Made by a program: the position numbers and the translations under genes. Below, one piece after another: positions 50,511 through 59,038 of a stretch of DNA of 64,000 nt (within the stretch, counting starts at the first letter, position 1; the number at the start of each line of letters is the position of its first letter). The notes beneath the pieces were generated by a model. That model worked only from the letters and a program-made list of their open reading frames with translations, ran no database searches and was not told where the DNA came from. This DNA is from GCA-020352575 sp964600365. GTDB lineage: Bacteria; Actinomycetota; Acidimicrobiia; Spongiisociales; JAENVV01. The DNA lies in the NCBI GenBank assembly GCA_964600365.1, contig CAZRJG010000005.1, forward strand, positions 1 through 64,000. The letters run 5' to 3'.

Positions 50511-51470
50511 CTACCCACTGCCCGAGATGAGATCGGCGGCGGCGACTCCCGACGTCCACGCCCCTTCGACGCGCGCTCCGGCGGACACCTCCCCGGCGAG
50601 CACGAGCGGTGCCGGGGCGTCGACGCGACGTGCTCCTTCGTCGAACGTGGACGTGGGCTCGGCGTACCGCCAGGCGTGGGCATGGGTGGCGATGGGGGTT
50701 CCCGAGTGGTGGGGGCGTGCCGCCTCGAGCAGCAAGGCGGCCCAAGCGTCACGATCGCCCTCGATGTGCCGGGCTGCGAACGCGGCGGTGGACTGCACCG
50801 TGATGGAGGGCACCTCCGACACTCCCTTGTGTTCGTTGTCGGCGATCCAGCCCACGATCGACCCAGGTGGGGCGACGTGTCCTCCGGGGATGGCCGAGGG
50901 TGCGTCCAGGGTCGCGAGGACGGTGAGGGACGCGTGGTAGGCGACCCCATCGAGGTCCACCGGGCGGTCCAGTCCACTCACCTCGAGCAGGTCGAGGGCC
51001 TGGGGAAGCGGCGGGGTGACGATGACGGACCCGGCGGTCGCCACGGCGCGTCCGTCGACATCGACGGCGGTGACGTGTGCGCCATCGAAAGCGAGTCTGC
51101 CGATCCGGGTCCCGGTGATCACATCGAGGCCCTCGGCGAGCCGCTCGGGGATGCGACGCATCCCTCCCACCCCCGCATACCGCGGCTCGACCCCTCGCTC
51201 GGGACGGGTGATGCTCGGCGAACGGAGCCACTCAGTGGCAACTCCGTCGTCGACGAGACGTTCCATCTCCACCGCGAACGCGTCGGTCCGCACGCTGATG
51301 TGCTGGGCGCCCTGGTCGCCCGCGCCACCGCCGAAACGCCTCGTGGCCATGCGCCCCCCGACCACACGGCTCTTGTCGACGAGGGTCACGGGGAAACCCC
51401 CAGTGCGGAGACGTCTGGCGGCCGCGAGACCAGACATGCCGGCGCCGATGATGAGGACCGAGGGGGGCAT
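50511..51470 (-). CDS. Renalase-like FAD-dependent amine oxidoreductase
   Basis: 319 aa. FAD-binding VLIIGAGMSGLAAARRL at the N-terminus, then VDKSRVVGGRMATRRFGGGAGDQGAQHIS in part, which is the bacterial renalase/NAD(P)-binding signature with the GGR motif. The C-terminal VEGAWTSGVAAADLI contacts FAD. Renalases oxidise off-register dihydropyridine nucleotides; whether this one does is not known. The ATG at 51470 fits the family start. A degenerate DUF2256 coding segment lies divergently just upstream. Confidence 0.82.
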   Translation of the reverse strand: MPPSVLIIGAGMSGLAAARRLRTGGFPVTLVDKSRVVGGRMATRRFGGGAGDQGAQHISVRTDAFAVEMERLVDDGVATEWLRSPSITRPERGVEPRYAGVGGMRRIPERLAEGLDVITGTRIGRLAFDGAHVTAVDVDGRAVATAGSVIVTPPLPQALDLLEVSGLDRPVDLDGVAYHASLTVLATLDAPSAIPGGHVAPPGSIVGWIADNEHKGVSEVPSITVQSTAAFAARHIEGDRDAWAALLLEAARPHHSGTPIATHAHAWRYAEPTSTFDEGARRVDAPAPLVLAGEVSAGARVEGAWTSGVAAADLISGSG

Positions 51471-51530
51471 CGCCGCAGGGTGCGGAGTCGGCCAGGGGAG
51501 GGGACGGCCACGTACCCACTCCATGGCCCC

Positions 51531-51629
51531 ACCAAGACATGCGCTTCGTGCGGTCGCCCGTTCACGATGCGAAGGGTCTGGGCGCGCGACTGGGCCAGAG
51601 TCCGATACCGCTCAAAGGGCTGCCGACGC
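51531..51629 (+). pseudogene. DUF2256 zinc-binding protein relic
   Basis: The translated segment TKTCASCGRPFTMRRVW continues ARDWARVRYRSKGCRR, matching the DUF2256 pattern K-C-x2-C-G-R-P-F-x-W-R-x2-W-A-R-D-W-x2-V-[RK]-Y-C-S-x2-C-R-R. The Cys after the Tyr is Arg (codon CGC for TGC). The nearest ATG (51523) is out of frame, and no stop follows the CRR end within the expected length. Start, stop and one zinc ligand are therefore lost, so this is probably a decayed gene in the 245-bp region between the renalase-like and acyl-CoA dehydrogenase genes. Confidence 0.7.
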
Positions 51630-51702
51630 ACCCGGTCGAACGCCCCGGGACCCTTCGGTGTCCGGGGGGCTGAAGGCTCACCGCTGGCAGCCCAACGCTC
51701 CG

Positions 51703-51708
51703 TAGGAT
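51703..51708 (+). promoter_or_regulatory. -10 element (TAGGAT) of acyl-CoA dehydrogenase gene
   Basis: TAGGAT ends 7 nt before the ATG at 51716. It overlaps the earlier in-frame ATG at 51707, which is therefore unlikely to be the start. Confidence 0.5.
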
Positions 51709-51715
51709 GGCCCCC

Positions 51716-52909
51716 ATGTCCCGCGCCGACGCCCACCGCCTGCCTATCGACCCGTACGACTTCCTCGCGATCAACTCGCTCCTCGACGACCAGGAACGAC
51801 TCATCCGGGACACCGTGCGGGGATGGGTGGCAAACGAGATCATCCCCCATGTGGGCGAGTGGTTCGAGTCGGCGACGCTCCCGAGGGAACTCGGGAAGCA
51901 GATGGGCGACCTCGGCCTCCTCGGGATGCACCTCGACGGCTACGGCTGCGCCGGCACCTCGGCGGTCGAGTACGGGCTCGCGGCCATGGAACTCGAAGCA
52001 GGGGACTCCGGCGTTCGCTCGTACATGAGCGTCCAGGGGTCGTTGGCGATGTTCCCGATCTGGAAGTACGGCTCCGAGGAGCAGAAGCAGCAATGGCTCC
52101 CCGGCATGGCGGCGGGCGATCTCGTCGGATGCTTCGGGCTGACCGAGCCGGACTCGGGATCCGACGCAGCCAACATGCGCACCACCGCCAAGCAGCAGCC
52201 CGGGGGCGACTGGGTGCTCAACGGCGCCAAGATGTGGATCACGAACGGCACGATCGCCGACGTGGCAGTCGTCTGGGCGAGGGCCGACGACGGGACCATC
52301 CGGGGCTTCATCGTCCCCACGGACACCCCCGGCTTCCAGGCGAACAAGATCACCCACAAGATGTCGCTGCGTGCCTCGCACACCGCGGAGCTGGCCCTCG
52401 ACGACGTCCGACTCCCCGCCGACGCAGTACTCCCGGGCGTCGCCTCCATGCGCGGTCCGCTCTCGTGTCTCTCCGAGGCCCGATTCGGGATCGCCTTCGG
52501 GGCGATCGGGGCGGCACGCGCCTGCTACGAGGCTGCCCTTCGGTACGCCCAGGAGCGGGAGGCCTTCGGTGGTCCGATCGCCCGGTTCCAACTCACCCAG
52601 CAGCGCCTCGTCGAGATGCTCGTGAAGGTGAACAAGGGCGCCCTGTTGGCCCTCCACCTGGGACGACTCAAGGACGAGGGCCGCCTCGCACCCGCGCAGG
52701 TCTCATTCGGGAAGATGGACAACGTGCGAGAGGCGATGTGGGTCGCCCGGGAGGCCCGTTCGCTCATGGGCGGCAACGGCATCACGCTCGAGTACGTGCC
52801 GATCCGCCACATGCTCAACCTCGAGAGCGTGTACACGTACGAGGGTACGAACGAGATCCACCAGCTGATCCTAGGGCAGGCGATCACCGGTCACGCTGCG
52901 TTCGGGTGA
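51716..52909 (+). CDS. Acyl-CoA dehydrogenase (glutaryl-CoA dehydrogenase-like)
   Basis: 397 aa FAD enzyme. Motifs: CFGLTEPDSGSDAANMRTTA (FAD/substrate region), MWITNG, RFGIAFGAIGAARACYEAALRYA, and the C-terminal YEGTNEIHQLILGQAITG with the catalytic Glu in the glutaryl-CoA dehydrogenase position. The similarity is to the GCDH/short-branched subgroup; exact acyl substrate not certain. Its stop overlaps the GTG of the EamA transporter gene. Confidence 0.92.
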   Translation: MSRADAHRLPIDPYDFLAINSLLDDQERLIRDTVRGWVANEIIPHVGEWFESATLPRELGKQMGDLGLLGMHLDGYGCAGTSAVEYGLAAMELEAGDSGVRSYMSVQGSLAMFPIWKYGSEEQKQQWLPGMAAGDLVGCFGLTEPDSGSDAANMRTTAKQQPGGDWVLNGAKMWITNGTIADVAVVWARADDGTIRGFIVPTDTPGFQANKITHKMSLRASHTAELALDDVRLPADAVLPGVASMRGPLSCLSEARFGIAFGAIGAARACYEAALRYAQEREAFGGPIARFQLTQQRLVEMLVKVNKGALLALHLGRLKDEGRLAPAQVSFGKMDNVREAMWVAREARSLMGGNGITLEYVPIRHMLNLESVYTYEGTNEIHQLILGQAITGHAAFG

Positions 52910-53826
52910 GCCGAGCCCAACTCGTCGGCCTCCTCTGGGCGGCACTCTCTTCGGTCCTGTTCGGCGCGTCGCTGACCGTCGCCGGAGCCGTCTTCGACTT
53001 CCTGGACCCACTCGAGGTCATCGGCGTCCGCATGGTGGTGGCCGGCATGCTCGCGCTCCCGATCGTGCTCGTCCGCAGGGAGCCGATGGGACGCGACTGG
53101 CCCCGAGTGGCCATCATCGGCCTGCTCATGGTCGCGGTCAACCTCGCGATCTACGTCGCCATCCCCCGCATCGGCGTCGGGCCGGCGGCCGGACTCCAGT
53201 TCCTCGGCCCGGCCCTGATCGTGGCCTGGAAGCGGGTGTTCGGTGGACTCCGCTACCCCGTGGTGATGTGGGGAGCGGTCATCGTCGGCCTCGCCGGAGC
53301 AGGACTCCTGGGAAAGGCATGGGTCGTCGAGGCCTTCGACCCACTCGGGATCTCGCTCGCGCTTGCCTCCGGACTAGGGCTCGCGACCTACCTCGTCATC
53401 GCAGAGGACCTGATGCGTCGCCGCACAGCGCTGGGAGCAACGACCTCGGCGGTGGTGCTGAGCGCCCTCGTGGGCCTGCTCTTCCTCCCGGCGGACCTCG
53501 TGGAGAGGGTCCCAGAGGGGTCGTGGTGGCTCGTGCTCTGGCTCGGTTCGGCAGGGATGGTCCTGCCGATGCTCATCGAGGTGACGGCGCTCCGGACCGC
53601 ACCGAGTGAGAAGGTGGGGATCGTGCTCACGCTGGAGCCGTTCGCCGCCGCCATCACGGCGTGGGCGTTCCTCTCCCAAGCGCTCCATCCCCTGCAGGTC
53701 GCCGGGATGGTCCTCGTCGTGTCGGCCGTGTTCATCACGGGCCGGCTCCGACCGGTCTACGAGGCCCAGTCGAGGATGACCTTGCCGCACTCCCCCGACG
53801 CCACGAGGTCGAATGCCTCTTCGTAG
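52906..53826 (+). CDS. EamA-family (DMT) transporter
   Basis: 306 aa with ten hydrophobic helices in two EamA repeats (LLWAALSSVLFGASLTVAGAV; GISLALASGLGLATYLVIAE). Drug/metabolite transporters of this class often export amino acids or import metabolites; substrate unknown. GTG start overlaps the acyl-CoA dehydrogenase stop. The last ~23 codons run 70 bp into the convergent tdh gene. Confidence 0.87.
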   Translation: MSRAQLVGLLWAALSSVLFGASLTVAGAVFDFLDPLEVIGVRMVVAGMLALPIVLVRREPMGRDWPRVAIIGLLMVAVNLAIYVAIPRIGVGPAAGLQFLGPALIVAWKRVFGGLRYPVVMWGAVIVGLAGAGLLGKAWVVEAFDPLGISLALASGLGLATYLVIAEDLMRRRTALGATTSAVVLSALVGLLFLPADLVERVPEGSWWLVLWLGSAGMVLPMLIEVTALRTAPSEKVGIVLTLEPFAAAITAWAFLSQALHPLQVAGMVLVVSAVFITGRLRPVYEAQSRMTLPHSPDATRSNASS

Positions 53827-54788
53827 TCCTCCGCCGCGTATCGGTGAGTGATCACACCCGAGACGTCGAGCCCGCTCTGGAGCATCGCCGACATCTTGTA
53901 CCAGGTCTCGAAGATCCTCCGCCCGTAGATGCCTTGCATCGTCAGGCCCTTGAAGATCACGTCGTTGAGGTCGAGCGTGACGTCCTTGCTGGGGATGCCC
54001 AGGATGGCAACCCGCCCCCCATGGTTCATCACGTCGAGCAACTGGTTGATCGCTGTCTCGTGGCCAGACATCTCCAGTCCGACGTCGAACCCCTCGGTCA
54101 TGCCGAGCGAGGCCATCACCGCACTCGGCGTCTCGGCTGTCACGTCCACGGTGTGCGGGATGCCGAGGGCCCCGGCGAGGCGCAGCCGGTAGGGGTTCAC
54201 GTCGGTGATCACGACGTGGCGCGCGCCGACATGTCGCACGATCGCCCCCGCCATGATCCCGATCGGGCCCGCGCCGGTGATGAGCACGTCCTCCCCCACC
54301 ACGTCGAACGCGAGCGATGTATGGGTTGCATTGCCAAGAGGGTCGAGGATCGCTGCGGTGTCATCGTCGATGTGGTCCGGCAGCGGGAACACGTTCGAGG
54401 CGGGGAGCACGAGGTACTCGGCGAACGCACCGGGCCTCGTCACCCCGACGCCCGTGTGGTTGTGGCAGAAGTTCCGCCTGCCTCCCTTGCAGTTGCGGCA
54501 GTGGCCGCACGTGACGTGGCCCTCCCCGGAGACGCGCTGGCCGACCTCGAGGCCATCCACGTCGGCACCGAGCCGGACGATCTCCCCCATGAACTCGTGT
54601 CCGACGATCATGGGGACCGGGACCGTTTCCTCGGCCCAGGCGTCCCAGCTGCGGATGTGGAGGTCGGTGCCGCAGATGGACGTCTTCAGCACGCGGATGA
54701 GCACGTCGTGATCCCCCGGCCGGGGCACTTCCTCATCGATCGATGCCCAGAGTCCGGGTTCGGGTGTGGCCTTGACGAGGGCTCGCAT
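53757..54788 (-). CDS. tdh: L-threonine 3-dehydrogenase
   Basis: 343 aa zinc-dependent medium-chain dehydrogenase oxidising threonine to 2-amino-3-ketobutyrate. Catalytic zinc Cys/Thr in KTSICGTDLHI, GHEFMGEIV, the structural zinc Cys cluster CGHCRNCKGGRRNFC, and NAD-binding ITGAGPIGIMAGAIVRHVGA. The start overlaps the kbl stop by 1 nt (TGATG), making the usual kbl-tdh pair. Confidence 0.95.
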   Translation of the reverse strand: MRALVKATPEPGLWASIDEEVPRPGDHDVLIRVLKTSICGTDLHIRSWDAWAEETVPVPMIVGHEFMGEIVRLGADVDGLEVGQRVSGEGHVTCGHCRNCKGGRRNFCHNHTGVGVTRPGAFAEYLVLPASNVFPLPDHIDDDTAAILDPLGNATHTSLAFDVVGEDVLITGAGPIGIMAGAIVRHVGARHVVITDVNPYRLRLAGALGIPHTVDVTAETPSAVMASLGMTEGFDVGLEMSGHETAINQLLDVMNHGGRVAILGIPSKDVTLDLNDVIFKGLTMQGIYGRRIFETWYKMSAMLQSGLDVSGVITHRYAAEDYEEAFDLVASGECGKVILDWAS

Positions 54789-55969
54789 CAGACGATCCCC
54801 ATCTCGGAGCCGACGCGTACGAATGCGTCGACGGCGCGGTCGATGTGCCCGGGGGTGTGCGCCGCCGACATCTGGGTCCGGATCCGTGCCTCACCGCGAG
54901 GCACGACGGGGAAGCTGAACCCGATCACGTAGATCCCCTCAGCGAGGAGCCGATCGGCCATCTCGCCGGCGAGCGAAGCGTCCCCGAGCATCACTGGGAT
55001 GATCGGGTGCCCCGCGCCGGCGAGGGTGAAGCCGGCTGCCTCCATACGAGATCGGAACCGCTCGGAGTTGTCCCGAAGGCGGGTCCGCAACTCGTCGCTC
55101 CGATCAAGCAGGTCGAGTGCCTCCAGCGACGTGCCCACGATGACCGGGGCGAGGCTGTTGCTGAACAGATAGGGACGCGAGCGCTGGCGCAGCCAGTCGA
55201 TGATCGGTCCCCGCCCCGCCGTGTACCCGCCCGATGCGCCGCCGAGCGCCTTGCCCAGGGTGCCCGTCACGATGTCCACCCGGTCGCGGGTACCGGTGAG
55301 TTCGGGCGTGCCCCCGCCATGTTCCCCGATGAACCCGACCGCATGGGAGTCGTCGACCATCACGAGGGCGTCGTACCGGTCGGCGAGCTCGCAGATCGAC
55401 GCGAGGTCGGCGATCACCCCGTCCATCGAGAACACCCCATCGGTGGCGATGAGCCGGTAGCGGGCGTCGGTCGCCGCCTGCAACTGTGCTTCGAGGTCCG
55501 CCATGTCATTGTTGGCATAGCGGTACCGGCGCGCCTTGGAGAGCCGCACCCCATCGATGATGGAGGCGTGGTTGAGGGCGTCGGAGATGACGGCGTCGTC
55601 CTCCCCGAGGATCGTCTCGAACAATCCGCCGTTGGCATCGAAACACGACGAGTAGAGGATCGTGTCATCGGTGCCCAGGAACCTGCTGATGCGGTGCTCG
55701 AGCGTCCGGTGGACCGAGTGGGTCCCACAGATGAACCGGACCGACGCCATCCCGTAGCCGTACTCGTCGAGCGCCCGGTGGGCCGCGCCGACCAGGTCGG
55801 GATGGTTCGCGAGACCGAGGTAGTTGTTCGCACAGAAGTTCACCACCTCGCTCCCGTCGGCGAGTGTGATGACGGCGTCCTGGGGCGAGTCGAGGAGTCG
55901 TTCCTGCTTGAACAACCCCTCCTCCTGCAGGCCCTCGATCCGTCGGGACAGGTCGTCGATGAGGTGCAT
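54788..55969 (-). CDS. kbl: Glycine C-acetyltransferase (2-amino-3-ketobutyrate CoA ligase)
   Basis: 393 aa PLP enzyme of the alpha-oxoamine synthase family, cleaving 2-amino-3-ketobutyrate with CoA into glycine and acetyl-CoA, completing threonine catabolism started by Tdh. Motifs: NFCANNYLGLANHP, SVRFICGTHSVHRTLE, VMVDDSHAVGFIGEHGGG, and the PLP Lys in VTGTLGKALGGASGGY. Normal length. Confidence 0.96.
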   Translation of the reverse strand: MHLIDDLSRRIEGLQEEGLFKQERLLDSPQDAVITLADGSEVVNFCANNYLGLANHPDLVGAAHRALDEYGYGMASVRFICGTHSVHRTLEHRISRFLGTDDTILYSSCFDANGGLFETILGEDDAVISDALNHASIIDGVRLSKARRYRYANNDMADLEAQLQAATDARYRLIATDGVFSMDGVIADLASICELADRYDALVMVDDSHAVGFIGEHGGGTPELTGTRDRVDIVTGTLGKALGGASGGYTAGRGPIIDWLRQRSRPYLFSNSLAPVIVGTSLEALDLLDRSDELRTRLRDNSERFRSRMEAAGFTLAGAGHPIIPVMLGDASLAGEMADRLLAEGIYVIGFSFPVVPRGEARIRTQMSAAHTPGHIDRAVDAFVRVGSEMGIV

Positions 55970-56034
55970 GCGTCGAGGCTACGCGGCCACCGGACTCCCA
56001 GCGGGGCACCACCTCCTCTCCGACGGTCCCCCGC

Positions 56035-56232
56035 ATGGCCGATCACACACCTTCTTCCCGCTGGCTCCTCTGGGCACTGCTCGCCGTTGCGGGTGGATCC
56101 GTGGCGCTGTACTGGATCCTCGGCGAGGCGAACGACACGTGGGCCGGGATCCTCGCCGTGGTGACGCCGGCGTTCGCAATCGGGTTCCTCGGCTTCGACC
56201 GGCTCCTCGCCCGCGGACGCACTGCGCGGTAG
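56035..56232 (+). CDS. Small membrane protein (65 aa)
   Basis: Two hydrophobic segments (WLLWALLAVAGGSVALYWIL and ILAVVTPAFAIGFLGF) joined by a short polar loop. No family recognised. Divergent from kbl. Its TAG stop forms the first bases of the TAGGTT -10 of the next gene. Confidence 0.55.
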   Translation: MADHTPSSRWLLWALLAVAGGSVALYWILGEANDTWAGILAVVTPAFAIGFLGFDRLLARGRTAR

Positions 56233-56235
56233 GTT
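56230..56235 (+). promoter_or_regulatory. -10 element (TAGGTT), leaderless
   Basis: TAGGTT ends 6 nt before the ATG at 56242 and overlaps the preceding gene's stop codon. Confidence 0.4.
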
Positions 56236-56241
56236 CCGGCC

Positions 56242-56571
56242 ATGCCCGATGCGAACCCGACCCCCTCACAGATCGCCGCCTTCGCGCACGGCGTCGCGAT
56301 GACCCACCCGGAAGAGGACGACGCCTACAGCTCGTTCGCCACGCTCGTGCTGAACACGTACGGGGGCATCTCCCCCGAGGTCCTCGACGCGGCAGCGGAC
56401 GACGCCGATCTCACCGGCGAGACGCCAGCGTTCGAGCTCGAGGCGACCCTCATGCTGAAGGGGATCCTCGGCGTTGCATCGGAGGACTCGGCCGGGCAGA
56501 ACCGCACACGGGCGATCGAGCTCATCCGCCGGCTCGCTGCGGACATCCGGGCGCACGACCCGCAGGGCTAA
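56242..56571 (+). CDS. Hypothetical 109-aa protein
   Basis: Acidic, helical soluble protein (MPDANPTPSQIAAFAHGVAM...), no recognised domain, signal or membrane segment. Its TAA stop overlaps the ATG of the mug-like gene (TAATG), so they are probably translated together. Confidence 0.6.
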   Translation: MPDANPTPSQIAAFAHGVAMTHPEEDDAYSSFATLVLNTYGGISPEVLDAAADDADLTGETPAFELEATLMLKGILGVASEDSAGQNRTRAIELIRRLAADIRAHDPQG

Positions 56572-57134
56572 TGGGATTCTCCAAGGAGGAGTTGCAGGCA
56601 CAGTACGGGCGCACCGTCCCCGACCTCGTCGGTCCTGGGCTGAAGCTCCTCTTCGTTGGTATCAATCCCGGACTGTGGACCGCGGCGACACAGACGCACT
56701 TCTCCTACCCAGGCAATCGCTTCTACCCCGCCCTGCACCGCGCCGGGATCACGCCACGTCCGATCGATCCGGCTACCGGCATGACCGATGCTGATCGGTC
56801 GATGTTCATCGACCTCGGGCTCGGCATCACGAACGTCGTCCGGAGGGCGACCGCTCGCGCCGACGAACTCGCTCGGGACGAGTTCGTGGAGGGGGGTCGG
56901 CGCCTCACGGGCTTCGTCGGCCAGTGGGGGCCGTCGGTCGTGGCGATCGCCGGAATTGGGGCGTATCGCACCGCGTTCGGGAGGCCGAAGGCGAAAAAGG
57001 GCCTTCAGGACGAGACGATCGGGGGCGCGGAGGTGTGGCTCACCGGGAATCCGTCCGGGCTCAACGCCCACGAGACGGTCGAGACGCTCGCCGACCAGTT
57101 CCGAGAGATCGCCGACAGGGCGGGAGTGGGGTAG
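56571..57134 (+). CDS. mug: Mismatch-specific uracil/thymine DNA glycosylase (Mug family)
   Basis: 187 aa monofunctional glycosylase. Motif 1 LLFVGINPGLWTAATQTHFSYPGNRFYPAL has the Asn of GINPG characteristic of MUG/TDG enzymes; the wedge motif is LTGNPSGLNAHET. It removes uracil or ethenocytosine from mispairs. Start from the TAATG junction. Confidence 0.9.
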   Translation: MGFSKEELQAQYGRTVPDLVGPGLKLLFVGINPGLWTAATQTHFSYPGNRFYPALHRAGITPRPIDPATGMTDADRSMFIDLGLGITNVVRRATARADELARDEFVEGGRRLTGFVGQWGPSVVAIAGIGAYRTAFGRPKAKKGLQDETIGGAEVWLTGNPSGLNAHETVETLADQFREIADRAGVG

Positions 57135-57406
57135 CCCAACCGGATCATGTCGGCGCCGTCGGAGTTGTCGATGACGAACACCCACCACCCGTCATCGGTC
57201 AGGCGCAACACCTCTGCACTTGCTCCTTCGAGCACCTCTCCGTCGGCCAACTCGACCATCCACGACCAGTGGACGAGCGCGAGGTCCCCGGCCTCGACCA
57301 GTCGCACCAGTTCCTGACGCACTCCCTCGAGCGTCACTGCCACCACCTCCTCGATCGACAGCGCGCGCAGTGGCGGTGCCGTGTGGCGCCGGTACCCTGC
57401 GCCCAT
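57134..57406 (-). pseudogene. SnoaL/DUF4440-like fragment
   Basis: The minus-strand frame reads EAGDLALVHWSWMVELADGE and AEVLRLTDDGWWVFVIDNSDGAD, a good match to the C-terminal half of NTF2-like SnoaL/DUF4440 proteins (GDlAlv...W...dG..., VLRr..DGtWrfvIDNp.g). The N-terminal half is missing: upstream the frame runs antisense into purE. Downstream it stays open into mug, without a natural end. Likely a truncated relic filling the 270-bp mug-purE gap. Confidence 0.5.
57393..57398 (+). promoter_or_regulatory. -10 element (TACCCT) of purEK
   Basis: TACCCT ends 6 nt before the purE ATG at 57405; leaderless spacing. Confidence 0.5.
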
Positions 57407-57899
57407 GAGCGACACACCGGTCCCCCGCGTTGGGGTCGTCATGGGCAGCGCCTCCGACTGGCCGACCATGCAGAACGCCGTCGAGGTGCTCGACGACTTC
57501 GGCGTGCCCAACGAGCGGGCCATCGTCTCTGCGCACCGCACCCCGGATCGCCTCCGCGAGTTCGCCATGGGCGCGGCAGACCGGGGCCTCGAAGTGATCA
57601 TTGCCGGCGCCGGCGGCGCAGCGCACCTCCCAGGGATGGTGGCATCGTGGACCACTCTGCCAGTGATCGGGGTGCCGGTGCAGAGCCGGGCACTCAGTGG
57701 ACTCGACTCCCTCCTCTCGATCGTCCAGATGCCCGGAGGGGTTCCGGTCGCAACGATGGCCATCGGCGAATCCGGAGCCCGGAACGCGGGCCTCTTCGCC
57801 GTCCGGATGCTCAGTACCCGCGACCCCGACCTGCGGGCCGCCTACGAACGGTTCGCCGAGGAACAGGCGGCCAAGGCGCTCGCCCCCGACCTCACGTGA
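57405..57899 (+). CDS. purE: N5-carboxyaminoimidazole ribonucleotide mutase
   Basis: 164 aa class I PurE converting N5-CAIR to CAIR in purine synthesis. VVMGSASDWPTMQNAVEVLD opens the protein; SAHRTPDRL and GAGGAAHLPGMVASWTTLPVIGVP follow. Its stop overlaps the purK GTG (GTGA), and the two enzymes work in sequence. Confidence 0.95.
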   Translation: MSDTPVPRVGVVMGSASDWPTMQNAVEVLDDFGVPNERAIVSAHRTPDRLREFAMGAADRGLEVIIAGAGGAAHLPGMVASWTTLPVIGVPVQSRALSGLDSLLSIVQMPGGVPVATMAIGESGARNAGLFAVRMLSTRDPDLRAAYERFAEEQAAKALAPDLT

Positions 57900-59038
57900 C
57901 CGACCCGATCCTCCCCGGGGCAACCCTGGGCATCCTCGGTGGAGGCCAGCTCGGCCGCATGTTCGGCCTCGCGGGGAGGGCCATGGGCTACCGGATCGCC
58001 GTCCTCGTGCCCGAGCACGACAGTCCGGCGGCCCAGGTCGCCGACGTCGTCTTCGAGGCCGACTACGAGGACCTCGAGGCCGTCGAGCGACTCGCATCGT
58101 CGGTCTCGGTGGTGACCTACGAGTTCGAAAACGTCCCCTCCGCGACGGTGGAGGCCGCCGAGCGCCATGCACCCGTCCGCCCGGGAGCCACGCTCCTCCA
58201 CGCCACCCAAGAACGCAGCAGGGAGAAGAGGGCGCTCGACGCACTCGGCCTCCCTGTCGCTCCGTTCACCGTCGTCGAGGACGAGAACGACCTCCACGCC
58301 GCCGCCGAGCGCGTGGGGTTCCCCGGCATCCTCAAGACAGCAGCATGGGGGTACGACGGCAAGGGGCAGCGACGAGCCTCCTCCCTCGATGGTCTCGGCG
58401 AGGCGCACGCCGACCTTGGCGGGGGCCGCGCCGTGTGGGAGGCAGAAGTCGACTTCGTCGCCGAGCTCTCCATCATCGGAGCCCGTGGCATCGCCGGAGA
58501 GATCGCCCTCTACGAGCCGTTCCGCAACGACCACACCAACCACATCCTCGACGTGACGGTCGTACCTGCGGGGCTCGAATCCCGCACGGTTGCGCAGGCC
58601 GAGGAGATCGCCCGCACCGTGCTCGAGGGGTTCGACGTCGTCGGCTTGCTCTGCGTTGAGATGTTCCTCCGCCCCGACGGCTCGCTCCTCGTGAACGAGA
58701 TCGCACCCCGGCCGCACAACTCGGGTCACGTCACCATCGACGCGCACGCGACGAGCCAGTTCGCCCAGGCAGTGCGCGCGGTGTGCGGACTCCCCCTCGG
58801 GTCGACACGGCGCCTCGTGCCCGGCGCAGCAATGGCCAACCTCCTGGGCGATGCGTGGAGTGGGGGTACGCCTGCGTGGGACGCCGCACTCGAGACCCCG
58901 GGGACCGCACTCCACGTCTACGGCAAGGCCGAACCGAGGCCAGGGAGGAAGATGGGCCACCTCACCGTGTTGGCGGACGGACCCGAGGCCGCCGAACGCC
59001 TTGCCCGCGGGGCCCGGACGGCACTCGTCGATCAGTAG
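57896..59038 (+). CDS. purK: N5-carboxyaminoimidazole ribonucleotide synthase
   Basis: 380 aa ATP-grasp enzyme carboxylating AIR with bicarbonate. N-terminal LGILGGGQLGRMFGLAGRAMGY, ATP-grasp segments TAAWGYDGKGQRR and FVAELSIIGARG, metal site CVEMFL and VNEIAPRPHNSGH. The GTG at 57896 overlaps the purE stop. Its end overlaps the convergent gene by 7 bp. Confidence 0.95.
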   Translation: MTDPILPGATLGILGGGQLGRMFGLAGRAMGYRIAVLVPEHDSPAAQVADVVFEADYEDLEAVERLASSVSVVTYEFENVPSATVEAAERHAPVRPGATLLHATQERSREKRALDALGLPVAPFTVVEDENDLHAAAERVGFPGILKTAAWGYDGKGQRRASSLDGLGEAHADLGGGRAVWEAEVDFVAELSIIGARGIAGEIALYEPFRNDHTNHILDVTVVPAGLESRTVAQAEEIARTVLEGFDVVGLLCVEMFLRPDGSLLVNEIAPRPHNSGHVTIDAHATSQFAQAVRAVCGLPLGSTRRLVPGAAMANLLGDAWSGGTPAWDAALETPGTALHVYGKAEPRPGRKMGHLTVLADGPEAAERLARGARTALVDQ

